Shown: piece by piece, positions 1-10,640 of the stretch
How positions within the stretch are numbered: position 1 is the stretch's first letter
How the letters are laid out: every line of letters begins with the position of its first letter
Source: Xenopus tropicalis
Taxonomy: Eukaryota > Chordata > Amphibia > Anura > Pipidae
DNA length: 64,000 bases
Reading direction: 5' to 3'
Assembly (NCBI RefSeq): GCF_000004195.4
Contig: NC_030685.2
Location: 59,520,048-59,584,047 of the forward strand
Made by a program: the position numbers and the translations under genes
The notes under the pieces: model-generated
The model's database searches: none
What the model was told of the DNA's origin: nothing
What the model saw: the letters and a program-made list of their open reading frames with translations, nothing else

Positions 1-128
1 AATAAAATCTTTTTTTAATTAATACTGAACATATTTAGCATATGGGCAACCAACAGCTATAACACAAGAAAGGTAAAAGAAATATAAAATGATAAATATA
101 AAATGATTTTTGGACTTCCTTTTATAAC

Positions 129-672
129 ACTGATCCCCAACCAGTGCCTCGGCAGCAACATATTGCCCACCACTCTCTATGATGTTGCTCCCAATAGCCT
201 AAAAGTAGGTGCCCATTTTTAAATTTCTGACTTGAAGGCAAGTTTTGGAAGCACAGAGTCCCAGTTTTAATCCAAGCAGAGCCTCCTGCAGGCTAGCAGG
301 CCACATGGGGCTACCAAATGGAGTCTATCACCGTCTGTATTTGGCAGGCCCAAATATATTTTTTTATGATCAGGGTCGGAATGGGGTGTGGAGGCCCACT
401 GGGGTCCGCGCCCATAGCCTCCCCCCCCCCCCCGAGGGCCCCCCTAACCCCCCTTGCAGGGCCCCCCTAACCCCCCTCGCAGGGCCCCCCACCCGACGTC
501 CTTCCCCGAGAGTGTAAATTTAATGCGTCGGGCAGGAGCAGTCAGGCAGGGGGAGCGCCGCAAGGGTCGGGTCTGAGCGGCCCAGTCCGACCCTGTTCAT
601 GATTGTGTGGCACTCCAACACTTTTTACATCTGAGTTTGGCTCATGAGTAAAAAAAGGTTGGAGATCCCTGC
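129..672. mobile_element. hAT-like MITE (GATCCCCAACC family), with a nested element
   Basis: The left end begins near TGATCCCCAACCAGTG and the right end reads GGTTGGAGATCCCTGC. It is flanked by the 8-bp duplication TTTATAAC at 121-128 and 673-680. The interior contains the family's TTGAAGGCAAGTTTTGG and GGGGCTACCAAATGG words. It is interrupted at about 371-592 by a second hAT-like element. Other copies are at 13424-13562 and 22949-23203. Confidence 0.75.
373..595. mobile_element. Nested hAT-like MITE (CAGGGTCGGA termini)
   Basis: Termini CAGGGTCGGA and TCCGACCCTG form the inverted repeat. The flanks TTTATGAT and TTCATGAT agree at 7 of 8 positions, as expected for an 8-bp hAT duplication. The interior is C-rich, with CCCCCTAACCCCCC-type repeats. 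It sits inside the older element at 129-672. Coordinates are accurate to a few bases. A related end fragment is visible near 26850-26872. Confidence 0.65.
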
Positions 673-680
673 TTTATAAC

Positions 681-1944
681 ATAAAAGGGGTAATTTATAG
701 ATCCCTGGGGCTCAAGTGCTAAAACATTAAGGGTGCAAGAAAATGCAGTTAAGTGCCCACTCAGTAAACACCCTGGGGAATGCTGCATTCTGCACCGTGT
801 TCCAGATTAAAGGTCTGGTGCTCAGTACTGGGCTCAGGCCATCCCTGTCCTTTTTGCCTGCCATAGGGAAGGTGGGAAGCACAGGACCCCTTTTGCCCAT
901 TTGTGTTACACTTCAATTCTTTTCAATTCTAGTATCTATTTATGTGTATACTGTAACTGTTTGATGGCGTTTTAATACTGGGACATTCTTCTCTGACCTT
1001 ATATATTTTGCCTGACACTGACACAGTGACTGATAAATATGAGAATGTGAAGATACAGGAAAGCAGAATCTCCCAGGACAAAGGGATGGGTTTGTCAGCG
1101 GTGCCCCTGGAGAAGATTCCTTGTCACTGTTCTCCTCTGGGTAAGGATAAGAGCCGATAAGGCAGTGAACAAGAGCCAGTTCTCTAATAATGTGCTGCAT
1201 TATTCATAGTGCAGTCTCACACAGATGGTTGCTCTGCCACATGCTGTATGAGACTTGTGGGATTTGCTATCCATGTAGAAAATATTTTGGTCAGCACACT
1301 GAGAACTACTTCTGTGAGACACTCAAGCAGCATCTGCTACATGCAAGCATAGTCATTCTAAGGTGTGTGTCCCAGAGTTTTCCTTTTTAAGCAGGACAAG
1401 ATCAAGTGCCCCAAGTTCCCATAAGGTTTAGGGCATTTTGTCACCTGCAGGAAATCAAGCTCCCCAAGGATAATTAAGCAGCCAAAAATATCTTTAGATT
1501 ATTTTATTTAAAAAAATAAATAAATAATTTACCTGCTATAAAGGGTTTCTGGGTGTTGTAGTTAAACAGCAGCCTTAGGAATTTAGTATTTTCCACTTTT
1601 GAAGCTTTCTGGCTGTAATGGAATTGCTTATTAGTACTGGGCTACATGAAATATAATGTTATAAATCTGCTTCCTATGTATCTGGAAGCCCCACTTTCAA
1701 AAGTTATACAATATATGTGCCATATCTGACTCTAATCACCCCTAAGTGACCTGCTCCCTCCTGAACCCATGAACCTTTTTGACTAGTCCTAAACCTGTTA
1801 ATCACGGCACAAAGGTGAGTAGCCCTACCAAAGACATTACCAAAGAGAAGGGCTTACATATATACAACAAAGAGAAGGCACAGGAGCTAAGTGTGACATT
1901 GTGGCATCTAGCGTCTACCAGCATTAGCAGACAGAACTCTTACA
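681..1944. other. No gene seen; unclassified sequence
   Basis: Short chance reading frames only. An A-rich stretch lies near 1508-1530. No repeat family was recognised with confidence. Confidence 0.6.
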
Positions 1945-2105
1945 GATCTGGGCTGGAATTTAAACTAGGCCCTGGCATTTCAAGTACACAGAGGCCCAAA
2001 CAGCCCCCCACAAGCCCAATAAATAGTCACTGTCTATGGCATCTTACAGCAGCCCCTCTAGCATTTGCCAGAATCCACAGATTGCCAGTCCAAACCACCC
2101 AACTA
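1945..2105. repeat. Dispersed repeat, 'GGCCCTGGCATTT' family
   Basis: Shares long words (AGGCCCTGGCATTT, CACTGTCTATGGCATCTT, CAGCAGCCCCTCTAG) with segments at 19998-20070 and 22853-22945. Three copies within 21 kb show it is a dispersed repeat. Its ends and class are not determined. Confidence 0.65.
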
Positions 2106-2165
2106 TAGGATGCACCCAGACATGACTACTATGCAGGTCTGAATCACCTGTTGCTTAATGGCTGT

Positions 2166-2334
2166 GTCGTGGGCGGCTAATCTCCCCGAATTGCCATCCC
2201 ACCGGCTAGAAAGTAAATCGCCGGTTGGATGGCATACGCGGCCTTGAGAGGAAACTTCTGCGACTTCAGCAAATCGCGAATGGCATTTCGGGGAGATTTG
2301 TTGCAGGGCAACTAATCTCCCCGTCTGTCACAGC
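2166..2334. mobile_element. Harbinger-like MITE, GGGCTCTGGCACACGGGGAG family (degraded)
   Basis: Contains the family words CTAATCTCCCCG and GCCATCCCACCGG and ends near ACAGCCCTAA. Better copies in this window are at 37446-37706, 55559-55792 and, as fragments, at 27600-27746, 44579-44680 and 58672-58746. Those end in CCAGAGCCC followed by TAA or TTA, suggesting a 3-bp target duplication as in PIF/Harbinger elements. Confidence 0.6.
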
Positions 2335-2349
2335 CCTAAAAATAAGGAT

Positions 2350-2776
2350 TAGTGATGGGCGAAATGTTTAACCAGGCATGGATTTCCGCGTTTCGCCATT
2401 GGCGGATTGATTCGCGAAATGGATGAAAAAATTTGCCGCGAAAAAATTTGCAGCACATCCAACAATTGGCGCCAGCGTCAAAAAAGAATAGTCGCGGGCA
2501 TCAAAAGAATAGCCGCATGACGAAATAGAAGCCGCAGGCGACAAAATAATAGCCGCGGGTGACGAAATAATAGCCGCGGGAGACAAAAGAATAGCGGTGT
2601 GACAAAATAATAGCCGCGGGCGACAAAATAATAGCTGTGTGACAAAATATTAGCCGCGGGCAACAATTATTTTGCGGCTCTACATTTTCGCTGTTTCGAA
2701 AATTTTTCGCCGTTTTGCGGATCTTTTGAAAGATTCGCATTTTTTTGGCGAAACGGAACAGATTCGCTCATCACTA
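2350..2776. mobile_element. MITE with TAGTGATGGGCGAA termini and internal short tandem repeat
   Basis: The left end TAGTGATGGGCGAA and right end TTCGCTCATCACTA are near-perfect inverted repeats. The interior has about ten units of a roughly 18-20 bp repeat of the form GACAAAATAATAGCCGCGGG (2470-2665). Left-end fragments of the same family occur at 4711-4840 and 6194-6350, and a diverged relative at about 8165-8310. The class is not certain; the termini include TA. Confidence 0.7.
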
Positions 2777-4710
2777 CTCATGAAAGGTAACAGGGCACAT
2801 AGTGTCTCTTATGAAAGGTAACGGGGCACATAGTGTCTCTCAAGAAAGGTAACGGGGCACATAGTGTCTCTTATGAAAGGTAACGGGGCACATAGTGTCT
2901 TCTCATGAAAGGTAACGGGGCACATAGTGTCTCTCATGAAAGGTAACGGGGCACATAGTGTCTCTCATGAAAGGTAACGGGGCACAAAGTGTCTCTCATG
3001 AAAGGTAACGGGGCACATAGTGTCTCTCATGACAGGTAACGGGGCACATAGTGTCTCTCATGAAAGGTAACGGGGCACAAAGTGTCTCTCATGAAAGGTA
3101 ACGGGGCACATAGTGTCTCTCATGAAAGGTAACGGGGCACATAGTGTCTCTCATGAAAGGTAACGGGGCACATAGTGTCTCTCATGAAAGTTAACAGGGC
3201 ACATAGTGTCTCTCATGAAAGTTAACGGGGCACATAGTGTCTCTCATGAAAGGTTGCGGGGCACATAGTGTCTCTCATGAAAGGTAACGGGGCACATAGT
3301 GTCTCTCATGAAAGGTAACGGGGCACATAGTGTCTCTCATGAAAGTTAACGGGGCACATAGTGTCTCTCATGAAAGGTAACGGGGCACATAGTGTCTCTC
3401 ATGAAAGGTAACAGGGCACATAGTGTCTCTCATGAAAGGTTGCGGGGCACATAGGGTCTCTCATGAAAGGTAACAGGGCACATAGTGTCTCTCATGAAAG
3501 GTTGCGGGGCACATAGTGTCTCTCATGAAAGGTTGCGGGGCACATAGGGTCTCTCATGAAAGGTAACGGGGCACATAGTGTCTCTCATGAAAGGTAACGG
3601 GGCACATAGTGTCTCTCATGAAAGGTTGCGGGGCACATAGTGTCTCTCATGAAAGGTAACGGGGCACATAGTGTCTCTCATGAAAGGTAACGGGGCACAT
3701 AGTGTCTCTCATGAAAGGTAACGGGGCACATAGTGTCTCTCATGAAAGGTAACGGGGCACATAGTGTCTCTCATGAAAGGTAACGGGGCACATAGTGTCT
3801 CTCATGAAAGGTAACGGGGCACATAGTGTCTCTCATGAAAGGTAACGGGGCACATAGTGTCTCTCATGAAAGGTAACGGGGCACATAGTGTCTCTCATGA
3901 AAGGTAACGGGGCACATAGTGTCTCTCATGAAAGGTAACGGGGCACATAGTGTCTCTCATGAAAGGTAACGGGGCACATAGTGTCTCTCATGAAAGGTTG
4001 CGGGGCACATAGGGTCTCTCATGAAAGGTAACGGGGCACATAGTGTCTCTCATGAAAGGTAACAGGGCACATAGTGTCTCTCATGAAAGGTAACAGGGCA
4101 CATAGTGTCTCTCATGAAAGATTGCGGGTCACATAGTGTCTCTCATGAAAGGTTGCGGGGCACATAGGGTCTCTCATGAAAGGTAACGGGGCACATAGTG
4201 TCTCTCATGAAAGGTAACGGGGCACATAGGGTCTCTCATGAAAGGTAACGGGGCACATAGTGTCTCTCATGAAAGGTAACGGGGCACATAGTGTCTCTCA
4301 TGAAAGGTTGCGGGGCACATAGGGTCTCTCATGAAAGGTAACGGGGCACATAGTGTCTCTCATGAAAGGTAACAGGGCACATAGTGTCTCTCATGAAAGG
4401 TAACAGGGCACATAGTGTCTCTCATGAAAGATTGCGGGTCACATAGTGTCTCTCATGAAAGGTTGCGGGGCACATAGGGTCTCTCATGAAAGGTAACGGG
4501 GCACATAGTGTCTCTCATGAAAGGTAACGGGGCACATAGGGTCTCTCATGAAAGGTTGCGGGGCACATAGGGTCTCTCATGAAAGGTAACGGGGCACATA
4601 GTGTCTCTCATGAAAGGTTGCGGGGCACATAGGGTCTCTCATGAAAGGTAACGGGGCACATAGTGTCTCTCATGAAAGGTAACGGGGCACAACATAGTTT
4701 CTCTTATGAA
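2777..4710. repeat. 31-bp minisatellite, block A (about 62 units)
   Basis: The unit is CTCATGAAAGGTAACGGGGC plus ACATAGTGTCT, 31 bp. Variants include GGTTGCGGGG, AACAGGGC, GATTGCGGGTC and CATAGGG. A 10-unit internal duplication is shown by the rare variant ATTGCGGGTC at 4121 and again at 4431 (310 bp apart). The array is bounded on the left by the right terminus of the MITE ending at 2776 and on the right by the left terminus of a related MITE at 4711. Confidence 0.95.
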
Positions 4711-4840
4711 TAGTGATGGACTGGGAATTTCTGCGTTTCACCATTGTTTCGCAAAACGGATGAAAAAAATTGCCGTGGAAAAATTTGCCACACGTCCAAA
4801 AATTTCAGCGGCGTCAAAAGAATAGCCGCATGACAAAATA
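4711..4840. mobile_element. MITE left-end fragment between the two minisatellite blocks
   Basis: Begins TAGTGATGGACTGGG and ends in GACAAAATA joined directly to block B. The same sequence at 6194-6323 continues further into AATAACAGCGGGCGAC. The fragment is therefore cut by the duplication breakpoint. Confidence 0.85.
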
Positions 4841-6193
4841 ATAGTGTCTCTCATGAAAGGTAACGGGGCACAAAGTGTCTCTCATGAAAGGTAACGGGGC
4901 ACATAGTGTCTCTCATGACAGGTAACGGGGCACATAGTGTCTCTCATGAAAGGTAACGGGGCACAAAGTGTCTCTCATGAAAGGTAACGGGGCACATAGT
5001 GTCTCTCATGAAAGGTAACGGGGCACATAGTGTCTCTCATGAAAGGTAACGGGGCACATAGTGTCTCTCATGAAAGTTAACGGGGCACATAGTGTCTCTC
5101 ATGAAAGTTAACGGGGCACATAGTGTCTCTCATGAAAGGTTGCGGGGCACATAGTGTCTCTCATGAAAGGTAACGGGGCACATAGTGTCTCTCATGAAAG
5201 GTAACGGGGCACATAGTGTCTCTCATGAAAGTTAACGGGGCACATAGTGTCTCTCATGAAAGGTAACGGGGCACATAGTGTCTCTCATGAAAGGTAACAG
5301 GGCACATAGTGTCTCTCATGAAAGGTTGCGGGGCACATAGGGTCTCTCATGAAAGGTAACAGGGCACATAGTGTCTCTCATGAAAGGTTGCGGGGCACAT
5401 AGTGTCTCTCATGAAAGGTTGCGGGGCACATAGGGTCTCTCATGAAAGGTAACGGGGCACATAGTGTCTCTCATGAAAGGTAACGGGGCACATAGTGTCT
5501 CTCATGAAAGGTTGCGGGGCACATAGGGTCTCTCATGAAAGGTAACGGGGCACATAGTGTCTCTCATGAAAGGTAACGGGGCACATAGTGTCTCTCATGA
5601 AAGGTAACGGGGCACATAGTGTCTCTCATGAAAGGTAACGGGGCACATAGTGTCTCTCATGAAAGGTAACGGGGCACATAGTGTCTCTCATGAAAGGTAA
5701 CGGGGCACATAGTGTCTCTCATGAAAGGTTGCGGGGCACATAGGGTCTCTCATGAAAGGTAACGGGGCACATAGTGTCTCTCATGAAAGGTAACAGGGCA
5801 CATAGTGTCTCTCATGAAAGGTAACAGGGCACATAGTGTCTCTCATGAAAGATTGCGGGTCACATAGTGTCTCTCATGAAAGGTTGCGGGGCACATAGGG
5901 TCTCTCATGAAAGGTTGCGGGGCACATAGGGTCTCTCATGAAAGGTAACGGGGCACATAGTGTCTCTCATGAAAGGTAACGGGGCACATAGGGTCTCTCA
6001 TGAAAGGTAACGGGGCACATAGTGTCTCTCATGAAAGGTAACGGGGCACATAGTGTCTCTCATGAAAGGTTGCGGGGCACATAGGGTCTCTCATGAAAGG
6101 TTGCGGGGCACATAGGGTCTCTCATGAAAGGTAACGGGGCACATAGTGTCTCTCATGAAAGGTAACGGGGCACAACATAGTTTCTCTTATGAA
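4841..6193. repeat. 31-bp minisatellite, block B (about 43 units; tandem duplicate of part of block A)
   Basis: Same 31-bp unit as block A and the same order of rare variants: the ACAAAGTG unit, then the GACAGG unit at 4917 (versus 3031 in block A), then the GTTAAC, GTTGCGG and ATTGCGGGTC units. The offset is 1886 bp at the left side and 1483 bp at the right side, a difference of 403 bp, exactly 13 units. Ten of these are explained by the internal duplication in block A. Confidence 0.93.
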
Positions 6194-6355
6194 TAGTGAT
6201 GGACTGGGAATTTCTGCGTTTCACCATTGTTTCGCAAAACGGATGAAAAAAATTGCCGTGGAAAAATTTGCCACACGTCCAAAAATTTCAGCGGCGTCAA
6301 AAGAATAGCCGCATGACAAAATAATAACAGCGGGCGACAAAAGAATATCCGTGCC
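6194..6355. mobile_element. MITE left-end fragment, parental copy
   Basis: Matches 4711-4840 essentially base for base and extends about 30 bp beyond it, showing the sequence that preceded the duplication. It stops near GAATATCCGTGCC, without a right terminus. Confidence 0.8.
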
Positions 6356-6404
6356 TACCGACCTTCCCCCAAGGGGGCCCTGCAGTGCTGCTCTTACATG
6401 AATT

Positions 6405-6625
6405 AGTTGGGCCCCTGCTGTCAGTGAGCTGCAGACCTGGGAAGGGAGGGTAGGAGCTCCTGTACCTGCATGCTTGTTTCCCTACACAGCTTTCTGTACT
6501 GTTCCTTTTCTTACTAAAGTTCTGGTAGAGCTGCACAGGGGTTGGATGGGTAAAGCTTGAACTCCCCTCCCACCTATCCAATCCTCCTGCAGCCGGCAGC
6601 TCACTGACAGCAGGGGGGGCTAACC
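6405..6625. repeat. Inverted-repeat (palindromic) element
   Basis: GCTGTCAGTGAGCTGC near 6417 is repeated in inverse orientation as GCAGCTCACTGACAGC near 6597. This gives a roughly 200-bp hairpin-like structure of the kind seen in foldback MITEs. No target duplication was assigned. Confidence 0.5.
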
Positions 6626-7029
6626 AAGTAAGTGCAGCACAGCCTGGCCCATAACAAGCAAAAACCCACCAGACCCGGAATGTCCCCTGCTTCCGATGGA
6701 GTGCCACTTGGTCGGCCCAGATTTCTGCAGAATCCAGAATGAAATCCAAACCTTAATTTGCATATTAAGGAAAAATGAAAGAATCAACTGTGATTAAATA
6801 TGAAGCATTGAGAGCAGAGGAATGTGCCTAGAGAGCAACTGAGTCATGTTTTTTTTCTGAACAGATCAACATCAGATTGGTTAAGGAGATGAAAAGTCAT
6901 TTTATTTAAAATGCATAGTTCTTGTCGCTAAATTTTACAACTTTTTAATACATAACTGTTAAAAATGTTGTACATGTTCTGAGATACAAGCGATCGTTTC
7001 TGCAGCTTTCTTTTCTCTCCCTTCATCTA

Positions 7030-7228
7030 AATTCCCCTTGAAGCTCAGTGGCAGCTGGCTGCCCAATTTCCTGGTGCACTGAGGGGCAGCAATTCCAGAA
7101 CAAATATGTAGATATGTGAGGGTTAAACACCCTTGACCCCTGTCTAACAGTGAAGCCTTGGAGGGGCTGCCAACAAATCACATATGAGCAGGACAGCCAG
7201 GGCGGCTGAACTTCAAGGGGGATTGCAA
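7030..7228. mobile_element. Probable palindromic MITE
   Basis: AATTCCCCTTGAAGCTCAG at the left is mirrored by GCTGAACTTCAAGGGGGATT at the right, an inverted repeat of about 20 bp with a few mismatches. No coding content and no clear target duplication. Confidence 0.5.
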
Positions 7229-8160
7229 TCAAGGGAGGGAAAAGAAATCTGCAGGTACAAACATTTTAACAGACATATATTACAAAGTTGTATAAATTAG
7301 TGATAAAAACTTATATATGCATTTAAAAAATTACTTTACATCCCCTTAAATGTTTTCCCTGACTGTATAAATGAAAACTTGACCAGCAGGTGGTGCTGAT
7401 GTTATGACATTTATAGCTGTCAAATATTTTTTTTATTGTTTATTGCAAATTTGCTTATTTATATATTATATATATTTATATTATATTTTTTCTTGAAATC
7501 TGTTCTTCAGATACATAAGGCTTTTGCCATGTTTTTGCCATCTAGGAGCCCCAAACGGTCAAAGACAGTGAATTGAGGAAAAATGCTATCTGTAAGTTAT
7601 ATATATATTATATAGAGAGAGAGAGAGAGATGATCACCCAAATGTGGGCCCTGTATTTGCTCAGTACAAGAAAGAAATAAAGGGAAAAAAACAGTTACTG
7701 AAAACACAGCAATAAATCAGTTATGATTTGTCTAAATTACAGCTACTCTCATTGGTGTACAGTATAATGTCTCTGTATCTGTTTATTGTAAACTTCAAGA
7801 AGAATATATATTGGTCTGTAAGATCCTGTGCTGTAAGGGCCAGCACTACCTTTGTGATGTCAATTTATTTCTCACACATTCACACACAAGTGCATCATTT
7901 CAGCCCTCATTAGGACCTTTATTAAAAAATATATATATTTAAAAGATGCTAAAATGGAGTCACAGGGTTAGTGCATAGTGGTCCAATAGAAACAGCTCAA
8001 TTAATTACAATAAAAGTACATATATATATATACAAATATAGCTAAAATGATGCATAAAATCTCACCACAAGATGGCATGACAATTTAAAATCACTAATAT
8101 AAAAGTCCATTCATCAAATAGACATTCTGTTAAAAAAGAAACAATGTTGTATGTATCATG
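7229..8160. other. No gene seen; AT-rich sequence with short GA run
   Basis: AT-rich with a (GA)8 run at about 7613-7629 and TATATA tracts. Two CTCF-like words occur, at 7382-7396 and 8065-8077. No repeat family was recognised. Confidence 0.5.
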
Positions 8161-8429
8161 CACATGAAAAAAAATTGCCGCTTGGGTAAAAAAATGGTGC
8201 ACAAATCATTTTTTTTTTTTTGATACGTGTGACAATTTTTTGTTGACGCATGAGACAATGTTTTTTGATGCGCGCAATATTTTTCCGCGTTTTGCTAATA
8301 GAGTATGACGCAACATGCTACATTCTACTGTTTTTAAAGTTTTTATTTCAGAAAGGCACACTTAATGACACATTGCATCACTACACATAACTGCAATTCT
8401 TCAGCTGTATGACAGTATTTGGTTATGGT

Positions 8430-8690
8430 ACGCTAATGTGACGTATTATACAGGAGGTGGGTGTTGATGACATCACAAAAGTTTGATTGGCGCCTTTTTG
8501 TGTTTAAACTGTACTTTGTACACTGTGCAGGTATTTCTGATGAAGGTTCATGTCTAAGCCGAAACATTAGATACAGATATTTGATTTTTTTTTTTATTAT
8601 GTTTTGTATATCTATTATAATTATTCCATGCACCTCGGCATTTGCTATATTTGTTGTCTGAAGTGCACCTCATAATCAGTTTTAATGGAG
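8430..8690 (+). mobile_element. Retroelement tail with hammerhead-like core (probable Penelope-type)
   Basis: Contains CTGATGA at 8537-8543 and GAAAC at 8561-8565, separated by GGTT...AGCC that can pair. This is the order CUGAUGA, stem, GAAA seen in hammerhead ribozymes, though with one extra A after CUGAUGA. The preceding GACATCAC and GATTGGCGCC words look like a repeat terminal region. Similar motifs occur at 11435-11467, 11746-11774 (minus) and 25581-25610. Confidence 0.4.
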
Positions 8691-8700
8691 CCTAAATAAA

Positions 8701-9601
8701 TGTAGGGACCCATAGGGTTAAGCTCCCTATGGTGTTATCCCTTATCTTTATCTAATCTGTATTGTTATAGGGCAGAGCCCTCTGCTATCAGGTTACTGTT
8801 ATTAGGCTACCCCCTATAGGTTTAGCCCAGGTTGACCACTCCCCTTGTGCAGACTATATAGTGTCTGGCACAAGGAAGTGTCTTCCTCTTTGGCTGCTGT
8901 TCTCTCAGGCTGCATGTCATCGGGCCTGAGACACACGGTCTCAGTAAAGAGAACTGCCAGTTTATAAGTCGGGGACAGGGCCCCGTGAATGAGAACTAGC
9001 CAGCACAGACAGATATATATAATAGCACCCTCTAGGAGTGGTGAGCATAGTCAGCTTAGTTAGTAAGGGCCGCACTAGCCCCATCAAAGGAGACTGTAAG
9101 GGTTTAGTATAACCCAGGCTCTGTATGCCTTGCTGTAGGGACCACAGTTAAGACGCAGGATTCAGGCAGTTCCTTACCCTGAACCATAGTTGGCTGGAGG
9201 GGATCCGTTCCAGTAAAGGGCATCCATTCCTGGGCTCACAACTAATACTCTGCATATCCTTCAAGTGGGCTATACTGTTCCTTAAGTGTCACATCTGCTG
9301 TTATTCTCTGTGACCATCCAATCTGCTGTGTCTGTGAGTAATACCCTGTGTGCACTATCACATCTATCTTGCTGGACAATAAATCTGTATTATAGTTTAC
9401 CATAAAGAATCCTCTGGCGTCCATTAATATCTATTGCACCACACTACTTCAGCTAGTTGTAGTTCAACAACACCCTCAGCTCCATTATATACCTCCCACC
9501 TAGCGGAGGCCCACTCCTGTGCATTAAGGTCGCATGTAACACATGCTCTACAGCACGCTACTAGTCTGGGTTGGCCATATTATAGCCAAATAGGTGTTAC
9601 A
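8701..9601 (+). mobile_element. Solo LTR, copy 1 (901 bp)
   Basis: Begins TGTAGGGACCCATAGGG and ends AATAGGTGTTACA, the TG...CA form of a long terminal repeat. It is flanked by TAAA at 8697-8700 and 9602-9605 (4-bp target duplication). It has CTATATA at 8854-8860 and AATAAA at 9378-9383, in the order expected for U3, R and U5. Two further copies are at 13299-14191 and 59658-60923. No internal gag-pol region lies beside it, so it is a solo LTR left by LTR-LTR recombination. Confidence 0.8.
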
Positions 9602-9605
9602 TAAA

Positions 9606-10080
9606 TATTAACTGCCCTGTAGAAATCCCAAAGTATCAGTTAAATACAACTCAGTGAAAAAGATAAATTCATTTCATGTGGGAATTACCAAGGGGGCCAC
9701 AAATAGAGGCAAGGGGGGCACTTGCCCATTCCTAGAATTATACTGGCCTAGCTGCAGTGGCAGATTAACTATTTGGCATCCCTAAGCTATAGCCTAGGGG
9801 CCCATGTAGCTTTGTTAAATTATTTTTCAGTTCTACTTTTCCGTATCTGTATCTAATTTATGTACTTATTATTTGAGCCAATGTGCACGTGCCTGCCCAA
9901 GGTTCATGGAAGCTCTCAGCTCTCTAAGCCATGTTGTGTCAAGTTCTGAGCATGCCAGTGAGGTCTCTGCAGCAGTGGGGAGAGCAGGGCACGAAGTAGA
10001 AGGGGTACATTAATCCTAATCATGTGCCTCTTCTGCCTACCCCTAGTTCTGGCCCTGGTGCTTTGGGGGTAATAACATAC
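9606..10080. other. No gene seen; fragments of hAT-like ends
   Basis: AGGCAAGGGGGGCACTTGCCC near 9708 resembles the left interior of the element at 52643. CAGTGGCAGATTAAC at 9755 resembles a hAT-type terminus, but no matching end or target duplication was found. Confidence 0.35.
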
Positions 10081-10254
10081 CTGCCAACACTTTTGAACAC
10101 AAACTAAAAAATAGGGATGCTTTTAACCTTTTTGCAAGTTATGCTAGGTCATGTTTGCAGATACCGAATCGATATATAAATCAATATAGTTGATTTATTT
10201 ATTTCAAAATAGTTACCCTTTGAATATATATCTTTCCATATATATCTGTCCATT

Positions 10255-10640
10255 TCTGCACCTATCTTACTGGCATGTCTGGAGTATTAATTGGCTTTTT
10301 CTACAGTGATTGTACTGGCACCTCTGTGGTTAATATACTGATTATCCATTTCTTGTAGTGGCTGTAATTTTATGCTTATTTTATGTTAATATGCATTTTA
10401 TCCATTTAGTATAATGGTAATTATACTGGCTTTAGTAGCTTGTCTGGGGTTAATTATAGATTGTCCATTATTTGTAGTAATTATTTGGGCACACCTCAGG
10501 TTAATAGGCAGATCTTCCATTTTCTGTAATTTTCTGAGATTAAAATGCCCTTTATCTATTTTATTTAGTAATTATTCTGGCTTTTCTGTGGTTAATATGC
10601 TCATTATCCTTTTTTTGTAGTAAATACTGGCATGTCAACA
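10255..10640. repeat. Diverged tandem repeat, units of about 60-66 bp
   Basis: Six or so imperfect units share the order TACTGGC, TGTGGTTAATATACT, ATTATCCATT, TTGTAGTAATT. The wording drifts strongly between units, so this is an old minisatellite-like array. The exact period needs self-alignment. Confidence 0.55.

Noticed and set aside
2777..6193. Possible CRISPR-like array, because of many short repeats
   Set aside because: Units are contiguous 31-bp tandem repeats without unique spacers, in vertebrate DNA. It is a minisatellite.
6297..6749. 150-codon minus-strand frame
   Set aside because: It spans a MITE fragment and a palindromic repeat and has no recognisable domain.
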